Positions 8,184-14,586 of a stretch of DNA of 64,000 bases are shown here, in pieces. Position numbers and translations under genes: made by a program. The stretch covers positions 1 through 64,000 of the forward strand of contig NZ_JAPCID010000011.1 in assembly GCF_027587175.1 (NCBI RefSeq), written 5' to 3'. Every line of letters begins with the position of its first letter. The first letter of the stretch is position 1. The notes below the pieces were generated by a model. It was not told the origin of the DNA. It did not search any database and worked only from the letters and a program-made list of their open reading frames with translations. Source of the DNA: Solirubrobacter deserti. Its GTDB lineage: Bacteria > Actinomycetota > Thermoleophilia > Solirubrobacterales > Solirubrobacteraceae.

Positions 8184-10273
8184 GCGCGCCCGCGGCGGCG
8201 CGTCCCCCCGAACGCTCGCGACGCGCTCGGGTGGGCGCTGCGCGATCGCGTGGGTCGTGGAGAGCGTCCGCGGCGGTCGCGGCCGCCGTCGTGCTCGCCG
8301 CGCTCTCGCTCCTGCTGCCGTGGGCGCTCGCGTTCGACCCGCTCGCGTGGCTGGTCTGGGGCCGCGAGACCGGGCGGCTCACGCTGGACACGACCAGCGG
8401 GCCGTCCTGGAAGCCGTTCCCCGTGCTGTTCACGGTGGTGTTCGCGCTGTGGGAGCAGGGCGCTCCGGCGCTGTGGCTGATCGTGGCCCGGACGGGCGGG
8501 TTGTTCGCGCTCGCCGGCGCGTACGTGCTCGGCGCGCGGCTCGCCGGGCGCTGGGCGGGAGCCGCGGCCGTGGCCGCGATGGCGCTGTCGCCGTGGTGGC
8601 TGTTCAACACCGCGCTCGGCAACTCCGAGGGCCTGCTCGCGGCCGCCGTTCTGTGGGCCGTGATCGCGCACCTGTCCGGCCGGACCGCCGCCGCGCTCGC
8701 GTGCGCGACCGCCGCCGCGCTGATGCGCCCCGAGGCATGGCCGTTCCTCGCCGCGTACGGCGTGTGGCTGTGGCGCCGCGACGAGGACCGCCGCGCCGTG
8801 CTCATCGCCGCCGCCGTCGTGCCGCTGCTGTGGTTCGGCCCGGACGTGATCGGCGCGGGCGGCGCGCTCGGCGCCTCCCACACGGCCCGCGGCGTCCCGA
8901 GCCCGGGCAGCGCGAAGCTCGAGTCCGTGCCGTTCCTCGCCGTCCTCGGCGACACCGCGACGATCAGCACGCTGCCCGCGGTGATCGGGGCGCTCGTCGC
9001 CGCACTGCTCGGCGGCCGCCTGGCCCGCTGGATCTTCGCCGCGGCCGCCGCCTGGGTCGTGCTCGTCGCCGTGATGACGACCGCGGGGTACGCCGGAAAC
9101 CCGCGTTACCTGGTCGCCGCCGCGGCGCTGGGCGCCGCACTGGCCGGCGCGGGAGCGGTGCGCCTGGCGAAGCGCGCCGCGGGCGCCGCTCGCGCGGCGT
9201 GGGCCGGTCCGCTCGGCGCGCTCGTGCTCGTGGCGTTCGTCCTCGTGACCACCGGCGGCACCCTGCGCGACCAGTGGACCGAGCTCGGCGCGCGCGCCGA
9301 GGCCGCGGACGCCTTCGATCCCGTCATCGAGCGCGCGGGTGGGCCGGACGAGCTCGTCGCGTGCTCGCGGGTCCGGACCAGCGCGCGGGCGCGGTCGCTC
9401 GTGGCCTGGCGCCTCGACCTGCCGATGCGCGACCTCGACGCCCCGCCGGAACGGCCCGCGGTGATCATTCGGTCCAAGTGGTTCTACGGGCAAGGCCTCG
9501 AGCCGGCCGCGCCGAGCGGGTTCACGCCGCTCGTCACGACCGAGCGGTGGCAGATCGTCACGGTGTGCGGTCCGGCGCCCCAGCTCGACCCAGGCGACAG
9601 AGGCTCCCCGGCCGCGGCAGCTGGATCCAGCCTTCGACCTCTGCGAGCCGGGCCAACTCGGGCGGCGGCGGCACGGTCTCATCGACCGCGGCCGCGCGCG
9701 CGACCAGCGCGCAGACGACCGCGTCGAGGTTGTCGTCGAACGCCAGGCACGCCTCGATCTGCGCCGCCGACAGCGGCGCGACCTCCAGCAACGGCTCGAG
9801 CAGCACCGCGCGCCGCTCCCGCGCGTCGCGCTTGTAGGACGACCACGGCCCGCCGACCCAGACGCGCAGCGCCGCGTCCGGATAGGCCTCGACCGCGATC
9901 TCGCACCCCTCGATCAGCGTCACGCAGCGCATCGCGCAGTAGGCGATCCGGTCCGTGGTCACCGACATCGGCAGCTTGCCGATCTCGCGGTGTACGAAGC
10001 GGTCGGTCGCGCGGTGGGTCAGCACGCGCCGGTCGCGCGGCCACGGCGCCGCGCCCGACACGGCGGCGACGAACGGCTCCGGCCAGCCGAACGGCGCGTC
10101 GATCCCGGCGCGGTCGGCCCGGGCGAGCGCGGCGCGGATGGCGTCGTCGTCCACGCCGCGCACGAGCGAGACGTCCCCGCTCGCCCAGTCGATCTCGCAC
10201 GCCGCGGTGTTCGCCGGCTGTGAGGCGAGGTCGATCCCGAGCGTCCGCATGCTCGTATCGTGCCCGCGGATGA
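8180..10273 (+). CDS. Multi-spanning membrane protein, probable mannosyltransferase-type; 3' end uncertain
   Basis: The GTG at 8180 overlaps the preceding stop (GTGA). Residues about 25-360 contain roughly nine to ten hydrophobic helices with an early extracytoplasmic loop holding a WGRETG motif, then a soluble segment ending ERWQIVTVCG. This is the layout of dolichol-phosphate-mannose-type glycosyltransferases (GT-C), and that is the best guess. The protein-like sequence ends near 9590, but the frame has no stop until 10271-10273. The last ~225 codons are Arg/Pro/Ala-rich and antisense to the clearly real DUF429 gene at 9558-10250. Either the true stop was lost by mutation or sequencing error, or the protein carries a meaningless extension. 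Confidence 0.6.
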   Translation: MSAPAAARPPERSRRARVGAARSRGSWRASAAVAAAVVLAALSLLLPWALAFDPLAWLVWGRETGRLTLDTTSGPSWKPFPVLFTVVFALWEQGAPALWLIVARTGGLFALAGAYVLGARLAGRWAGAAAVAAMALSPWWLFNTALGNSEGLLAAAVLWAVIAHLSGRTAAALACATAAALMRPEAWPFLAAYGVWLWRRDEDRRAVLIAAAVVPLLWFGPDVIGAGGALGASHTARGVPSPGSAKLESVPFLAVLGDTATISTLPAVIGALVAALLGGRLARWIFAAAAAWVVLVAVMTTAGYAGNPRYLVAAAALGAALAGAGAVRLAKRAAGAARAAWAGPLGALVLVAFVLVTTGGTLRDQWTELGARAEAADAFDPVIERAGGPDELVACSRVRTSARARSLVAWRLDLPMRDLDAPPERPAVIIRSKWFYGQGLEPAAPSGFTPLVTTERWQIVTVCGPAPQLDPGDRGSPAAAAGSSLRPLRAGPTRAAAARSHRPRPRARPARRRPRRGCRRTPGTPRSAPPTAARPPATARAAPRAAPARRACRTTTARRPRRAAPRPDRPRPRSRTPRSASRSASRSRRSGPWSPTSAACRSRGVRSGRSRGGSARAGRAATAPRPTRRRRTAPASRTARRSRRGRPGRARRGWRRRPRRARARRPRSPSRSRTPRCSPAVRRGRSRASACSYRARG
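9558..10250 (-). CDS. DUF429 family protein
   Basis: A 230-residue protein with the DUF429 pattern: an N-terminal GIDLAS motif (RNase H-like fold), AGIDAPFGWPEPF, the RATDRFVHRE segment, and a C-terminal CLAFDDNLDAVVCALVARAAA acidic motif. The family is predicted to be nuclease-like with metal-binding acidic residues; no substrate is established. The ATG at 10250 is chosen because the GIDLAS strand follows within five residues. It is divergent from the asparaginase gene (19 bp apart) and overlaps, tail to tail, the over-long frame of the membrane protein at 8180. Confidence 0.8.
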   Translation of the reverse strand: MRTLGIDLASQPANTAACEIDWASGDVSLVRGVDDDAIRAALARADRAGIDAPFGWPEPFVAAVSGAAPWPRDRRVLTHRATDRFVHREIGKLPMSVTTDRIAYCAMRCVTLIEGCEIAVEAYPDAALRVWVGGPWSSYKRDARERRAVLLEPLLEVAPLSAAQIEACLAFDDNLDAVVCALVARAAAVDETVPPPPELARLAEVEGWIQLPRPGSLCRLGRAGAPDRTP

Positions 10274-11058
10274 TCACCATGGTCGTCCACGGCGGCGCGG
10301 GCCACTGGCGCGAGGAGCAGCGCGCGCGGGCGCGCCAGGGGATCCAGGCCGCGGTCGACGCCGGTCACGCGATCCTCCGGCAAGGCGGCAGCGCGCTCGA
10401 CGCCGTTCAGCGGGCGGTCGTGATCCTCGAGGACGACCCGGTCTTCAACGCCGGGCGCGGCGCCGTCTCGGACGAACTCGGCAACGTCTCCCACGACGCC
10501 TCGATCATGCGCGGCAGCGACCGCGCGGCGGGAGCGGTCGCAGCCGTGACCGGCATGCGCAACCCGATTCAGGCCGCCCGGGCCGTGCTCGACGAGGGCC
10601 GTCACGTCCTGCTCGTCGGGCTCCAAGGCTCCGACACGGCGAGCGACGCGACCGGGGGAGGGGGCAACACCGTCGGCGCCGTCGCCCGCGACCTGCACGG
10701 TCACCTCGCCGCCGCCACGTCCACCGGCGGCATCTCCGGCAAGCACCCGGCGCGCGTCGGCGACTCCGCGCTGATCGGCGCCGGCACCTGGGCCTCGGAC
10801 ACGGTCGCGGTCTCCTGCACGGGCGACGGCGAGGGCATCATCCGCGTGGCGCTCGCCCACGAGATCGACGCGCTGGTGCGCCACGCGCATCTCCCGCTCG
10901 ACCACGCGGCCGACCGCGCGCTGCACCAGCTCGCGCCGTTCGGGACCGGCGGCCTGATCGCGCTCGGCGCCGACGGCGCCCCCGCGACCCCGTTCACCAC
11001 GAGAGCGATGCCGCGCGCGGTCCGCATCGGCGATCATCCCGCCAGGATCGATGTCTGA
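10270..11058 (+). CDS. Isoaspartyl peptidase/L-asparaginase (Ntn-hydrolase, type 2)
   Basis: A 262-residue protein beginning MVVHGGAG, the typical opening of plant-type asparaginases. It has VFNAGRGAV and the GNTVGAVARD motif, whose Thr would be freed by autocleavage and become the N-terminal nucleophile, followed by STGG and the glycine-rich substrate site around DSALIGAGTWA. It removes isoaspartyl residues from damaged peptides or hydrolyses L-asparagine. The protein is somewhat shorter than the usual ~300 residues, with the loss near the C-terminus. The usual HGTVG is GNTVG here, but the nucleophile remains. Its last 8 bp overlap the next gene. Confidence 0.87.
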   Translation: MITMVVHGGAGHWREEQRARARQGIQAAVDAGHAILRQGGSALDAVQRAVVILEDDPVFNAGRGAVSDELGNVSHDASIMRGSDRAAGAVAAVTGMRNPIQAARAVLDEGRHVLLVGLQGSDTASDATGGGGNTVGAVARDLHGHLAAATSTGGISGKHPARVGDSALIGAGTWASDTVAVSCTGDGEGIIRVALAHEIDALVRHAHLPLDHAADRALHQLAPFGTGGLIALGADGAPATPFTTRAMPRAVRIGDHPARIDV

Positions 11059-11884
11059 GCAAGACCTGTACGCCCTTCCGCTCGAGGAGTTCATCTCCGC
11101 CCGCGACAAGCTGGCCAAGGAGATCCGCAAGAGCGACAAAGAGGCGGCGGCCAAGCTCGCGAAGCTGCCCAAGCCGACGCCCGCCGCCTGGACGGCGAAC
11201 CAGGTCGCGCGCGAGGAGCCGGAGCTGATCGCCGCGCTGCTGGACGCCGGTGCCGCGCTGCGCGCCGCCCAGGACGCCGCGCTCGCGGGCGGCGGCGCCG
11301 ACGTCCTGCGCCAGGCCACGCAGGCCGAGCGGCGCGCGATCGACGACGTCATGCGCTTCGCGGTCACGCTCAAGCCGGGCGGCAAGCCGCTCTCGCGCGC
11401 GATGGCCGACCGTCTGCGCACGACGCTGCACGCCGCCGCCGGCGACCCCGACCTGCGCGCCGCGCTGCAGGCGGGCCGGCTGGTGGGGGAGGCGCAGCAG
11501 GGCGGCGCGTGGCCGTTCGCGCTCGAGACCACCGACCTGCCCGCGCCGCCGCCGAAGAAGCAGCCCAAGCAGCCGCCGCCCGAGGAGGTCGACCGCCAGG
11601 CCGAGGAGCGCGCGGCCCGCGAACGCCAGCAGCTGGAGGACGAGCTGCGCGAGGCACGCGCGACGCTCAAGGTCCGCGAGCGCGTGGCCAAGGGCGCCGA
11701 GGAGGACGCGCAGGAAGCGGTGGACACGCTGCAGCGCGCACAGGAGGCGTTCGAGGAGGCCAAGCAGGCGCTCGCGGACGCCCGCTCGGAAGCCGAAACC
11801 GCCGAGCGCGTGCTCACCGGGGCGCGCAAGGAGCGCGACCGGGCGCGGGACACCGTCGCGCGGCTGGAGGAACGGCTGGATTGA
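11051..11884 (+). CDS. Coiled-coil hypothetical protein
   Basis: A 277-residue protein whose N-terminus (EEFISARDKLAKEIRK, then LPKPTPAAWTANQVAR) resembles a widespread actinobacterial hypothetical family. The middle is Ala-rich helix, followed by a PPPKKQPKQPPPEE linker and a C-terminal coiled coil of about 100 residues rich in Glu, Arg and Ala. There is no signal peptide or membrane segment. It overlaps the asparaginase gene by 8 bp, so it is co-translated with it. Function unknown. Confidence 0.75.
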   Translation: MSEQDLYALPLEEFISARDKLAKEIRKSDKEAAAKLAKLPKPTPAAWTANQVAREEPELIAALLDAGAALRAAQDAALAGGGADVLRQATQAERRAIDDVMRFAVTLKPGGKPLSRAMADRLRTTLHAAAGDPDLRAALQAGRLVGEAQQGGAWPFALETTDLPAPPPKKQPKQPPPEEVDRQAEERAARERQQLEDELREARATLKVRERVAKGAEEDAQEAVDTLQRAQEAFEEAKQALADARSEAETAERVLTGARKERDRARDTVARLEERLD

Positions 11885-11903
11885 TGGCGCGCCACCGCTG
11901 GGT

Positions 11904-12407
11904 ATGGCCCGCCGCATGGCTGAATTGACACCACTCGACGAGAAGCTCGCGGAGGTCCTCGGGCTCGCCCAGGCCGCGCAGCAGGCGACCAAGCAGGTCG
12001 CGGGCATGGAGGGCGCGGAAGCCTTCAAGGCCGACCTCGACCGCATGAGCGATCAGGCCGCGCAAACCGAGCAGCGCACCGACGCCTACATCGACACGCT
12101 CGAAGGCCGCAAGACCGCGATCCGCGAGAAGGCGCGCGAGACGAAGTCCGAGGCCGTTGACATGATGAAGACCTACCTCGAGGGCGAGGAGGAGGCGCTG
12201 GACGGCTTCGAGTTCCTGTCCATGGCCGAGGCGGGCGAGCTGTGCCACTGGGAGATCGTGCAGGTGATCGCCTTCACCACCGAGGACGCCGCGGTCAAGG
12301 ACCTGGCGGACTGGGCGGTCGGTGTGCAGCGCGAGCACGTCGAAGGCGTGCGCCGGGCGTATTTGGACCTCGCCGCCGAGGAGGCGAAGGAGATGACCTC
12401 CGCCTAG
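11904..12407 (+). CDS. Helical hypothetical protein, possibly ferritin-like
   Basis: A 167-residue all-helical protein (163 if the ATG at 11916 is used). There is no clear Shine-Dalgarno before either ATG. Glu/His spacing in the second half (EGEEEALDGFEF, LCHWEIVQV, VQREHVEGVRRAYLDL) recalls the metal-binding helices of ferritin-like four-helix bundles, but the match is not strong enough to name a family. It follows the coiled-coil gene by 19 nt and overlaps the convergent regulator gene by 4 bp. Confidence 0.68.
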   Translation: MARRMAELTPLDEKLAEVLGLAQAAQQATKQVAGMEGAEAFKADLDRMSDQAAQTEQRTDAYIDTLEGRKTAIREKARETKSEAVDMMKTYLEGEEEALDGFEFLSMAEAGELCHWEIVQVIAFTTEDAAVKDLADWAVGVQREHVEGVRRAYLDLAAEEAKEMTSA

Positions 12408-12955
12408 GAGGTCCGCGGGTAGCAGGCGAGGGCGAGCCGGAAGGTGTGGCCCTCGCCGCCGCCGTACTTGGTCAGCACCTCGCCGAACGCGCGCTGGAGC
12501 TCGGCCACGAACGCCGCGCCGTCCTCCGGCGCCAGCGTCACGTCCCCCGCGATCCCGAACGACGGCAGCACGACGTTCCCCATCGCGAGCTGCGCCAGAT
12601 CGCGCGACATCTCCTCGGTCAGGTTGAGCAGGTAGCCGAGGCCGAGCATGGCTTCCCGGGTGCGCTCGGGTCCGAGCCGGCCGACGCAGTCCGGCGAGAC
12701 CCAGAACGAGCGCGCCACCGCCTGGTAGATCCCCTCCGCGATCCCGCGCACGCGCCGCTCATCCACGAGCGTGACCAGGCCGGCGGCCTGCAGGCGCTTG
12801 ACGTGGTAGTAGATCGCCTGCGGCGTCTCACCGAGCTCGCCGCCGATCGCCGTGCACGTCGTGGGCTCGGCCAGGCGGCGCAGGATCTCGACGCGCTTGG
12901 GCTTGAGCAGCGCGTCGGCCTGCGCGACATCGTCGATGTAGAGCGTGTCGAGCAC
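12404..12955 (-). CDS. ArsR-like winged-helix transcriptional regulator
   Basis: A 183-residue protein. Residues about 13-70 form an ArsR-type winged helix (DALLKPKRVEILRRLAEP, then ETPQAIYYHVKRLQAAGLV as recognition helix and wing). The C-terminal ~110 residues have no named domain and may bind an effector or dimerise. The start is GTG, only 42 bp from the divergent ThDP-enzyme gene, with an inverted repeat between them. Autoregulation and control of the decarboxylase are likely. Confidence 0.82.
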   Translation of the reverse strand: MLDTLYIDDVAQADALLKPKRVEILRRLAEPTTCTAIGGELGETPQAIYYHVKRLQAAGLVTLVDERRVRGIAEGIYQAVARSFWVSPDCVGRLGPERTREAMLGLGYLLNLTEEMSRDLAQLAMGNVVLPSFGIAGDVTLAPEDGAAFVAELQRAFGEVLTKYGGGEGHTFRLALACYPRTS

Positions 12956-12956
12956 C

Positions 12957-12972
12957 TACAAACGCAGTTGTA
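12957..12972. promoter_or_regulatory. Inverted repeat between divergent genes, candidate operator
   Basis: TACAA-ACGCAG-TTGTA is a perfect 5-bp inverted repeat with a 6-bp spacer. It lies 1 bp from the regulator start and 25 bp from the decarboxylase start, the only obvious symmetric site in the 42-bp gap. Probably the binding site of the ArsR-like regulator. Confidence 0.45.
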
Positions 12973-12997
12973 CGTTTCGCGCGATATTCCTGCAAGG

Positions 12998-14545
12998 GTG
13001 CCGACCGTTCGCGACACCACGTTCGACGTCCTGCGCCGGCTCGAGCTGACGACGATCTTCTCCAACCCCGGCAGCACGGAGGTCCCGTTGCTGGCGGGGC
13101 TGCCGGAGGATCTGCGCTTCGTGCTCGCGCTGCACGAAGGGTCGGTCGTGAGCCTCGCGTGCGGGTTCGCGCTGGGGACCGGCCGGCCGGCGCTCGCGCT
13201 GCTGCACTCGACGCCCGGGCTCGGCAACGCGGTCGCCGCGATCGCCACCTCGCGCCTGAACCGGGCGCCGGTCGTGGTGCTGGTGGGCCAGCAGGACCGC
13301 CGCCACCTCGCGCAGGAGCCGTTCCTGGCCGGCAGGCTGCGCGGGCTCGCGGGGGAGTACCCGGTGTTCGAGGAGCTGCCGGTGCGCCCGCAGGACGTTC
13401 CGGGCACGATCGTGCGCGCCTTTCACGCCGCGGAGACCGCTCGCGGGCCGGCGCTGGTGATCGTGCCGATGGACGACTGGCTCGCGCCGGCGCCCGAGCC
13501 GCACGAGATCCTCGGCCCGCAGCGGTTGGTCCGTTCGGCCGCGGCCGCGCCGGACGCCGTGCGTGAGCTCGCCGCCTTCCTGGGGGAGCGGCCCGCGATC
13601 ATCGCCGGCGCGGGCGCGGACTGGGGCTCGCTGGTCGCGCTGGCCGAGCGGCTGGGCACGCCCGTCTTCCAGGAGCCGTTCGGCGGCGCCGCCGGGTTCC
13701 CGCAGGACCATCCGCAGTTCGCGGGGATCGCGCCGGCGCGGCGGGAACGGCTCCGCGCCGCGCTGGACCCGTTCGACACCGTGCTCGTCGTCGGGACGGG
13801 CGCGCTGCGTCAGTACCCATACGACGCCGGCCCGCTCACGCACGCCCGCCTGGCGGTGATCACGGCGGACCCGGACGAGGCGCACCGCAGCCCGGCCGAA
13901 CTGGCGGTGCTCGGGGATCCGGCGGCGATCTGCTCCGCGCTGGCGGCGGTCGTGGAGCCGCGGCGCAGCGCGGTCGCGTTCGAGCGTCCCGCGCCCCCGG
14001 AACCCGGCGAGCCGCTGTACCCCGGCCACGCCCTCGCTGCGCTCGCCGAGCGGCTCCCGCGGGACGCGATCGTGGTGGAGGAGTCCCCGTCGAGCCGCCC
14101 TGAGCTGCACGCGCGCCTCCCGGCGACCGCGCCGGGCGCCTTCGTGAGCGCGATGGGCATGCTCGGCTTCGCCCTGCCCGCTGCGACTGGGCTGCGGATG
14201 GCGGGCGACCGTCCGGTCGTCGCGGTCGTCGGCGACGGCTCCTCGCTCTACCAGATCCAGGCGCTGTGGACCGCGGCGCAGTACGGCGTCGGCGTGTTGT
14301 TCGTGGTGCTGCGCAACGGCGGCTACGCGATCATGGACCGCCTCGCCGAGCACGCCGGTGCGCACGGCCCGTGGCCGAAGTTCGACATCGACATCGCCGC
14401 GATGGCCACCGCCCAGGGCTGCCAGGCGCGCCGCATCACGACGCACGCCGAGTTGCTCAGCGTGCTCGACGAGTCGCCCTGGGACCGCTCCACGCCGCTG
14501 CTGCTCGACGTCGCGGTCGCGCAGGACGAGACCTTCGACCCGTAG
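12998..14545 (+). CDS. ThDP-dependent decarboxylase, benzoylformate-decarboxylase-like
   Basis: A 515-residue enzyme with the three ThDP domains: N-terminal PYR domain (NPGSTEVP, LHEGSV with the cofactor-activating Glu, and LLHSTPGLGNAV), a central domain, and a C-terminal PP domain with GDGSSLYQIQALWTAAQ and NGGYAI for Mg-diphosphate binding. These segments match benzoylformate decarboxylase best. The loop that carries the second catalytic His in the Pseudomonas enzyme (FRYHQYD) reads LRQYPYD here, so that His is absent and the substrate may differ. The GTG at 12998 gives the normal N-terminus. It is divergent from, and probably regulated by, the ArsR-like gene. Confidence 0.85.
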   Translation: MPTVRDTTFDVLRRLELTTIFSNPGSTEVPLLAGLPEDLRFVLALHEGSVVSLACGFALGTGRPALALLHSTPGLGNAVAAIATSRLNRAPVVVLVGQQDRRHLAQEPFLAGRLRGLAGEYPVFEELPVRPQDVPGTIVRAFHAAETARGPALVIVPMDDWLAPAPEPHEILGPQRLVRSAAAAPDAVRELAAFLGERPAIIAGAGADWGSLVALAERLGTPVFQEPFGGAAGFPQDHPQFAGIAPARRERLRAALDPFDTVLVVGTGALRQYPYDAGPLTHARLAVITADPDEAHRSPAELAVLGDPAAICSALAAVVEPRRSAVAFERPAPPEPGEPLYPGHALAALAERLPRDAIVVEESPSSRPELHARLPATAPGAFVSAMGMLGFALPAATGLRMAGDRPVVAVVGDGSSLYQIQALWTAAQYGVGVLFVVLRNGGYAIMDRLAEHAGAHGPWPKFDIDIAAMATAQGCQARRITTHAELLSVLDESPWDRSTPLLLDVAVAQDETFDP

Positions 14546-14553
14546 TCGAGGGT

Positions 14554-14586
14554 TTTCCTAAAGAGGGACAGTCCCTCTTTAGGAAA
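14554..14586. repeat. 33-nt perfect palindrome, copy 1
   Basis: The arm TTTCCTAAAGAGGGAC pairs exactly with its complement around a central A. An identical 33-nt copy lies at 43371 and a 23-nt core copy at 43463. It lies 8 nt after the decarboxylase stop and provides the TAA stop codon of the convergent LuxR gene (14579-14581). It could act as a bidirectional terminator; no transposase is nearby. Confidence 0.85.

Noticed and set aside
5963-9682. A stop-free minus-strand frame of over 1200 codons, very rich in Arg, Ser and Ala
   Set aside because: It is antisense to the membrane protein at 5788, the coiled-coil gene at 6324 and most of the gene at 8180, all of which have clear protein character. 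The antisense of Glu/Leu/Arg coiled-coil codons in GC-rich DNA is naturally free of stops.
9679-11934. Long minus-strand frame antisense to the asparaginase and coiled-coil genes
   Set aside because: Low-complexity Ser/Arg/Ala composition, no motif, and it covers well-supported genes on the other strand.
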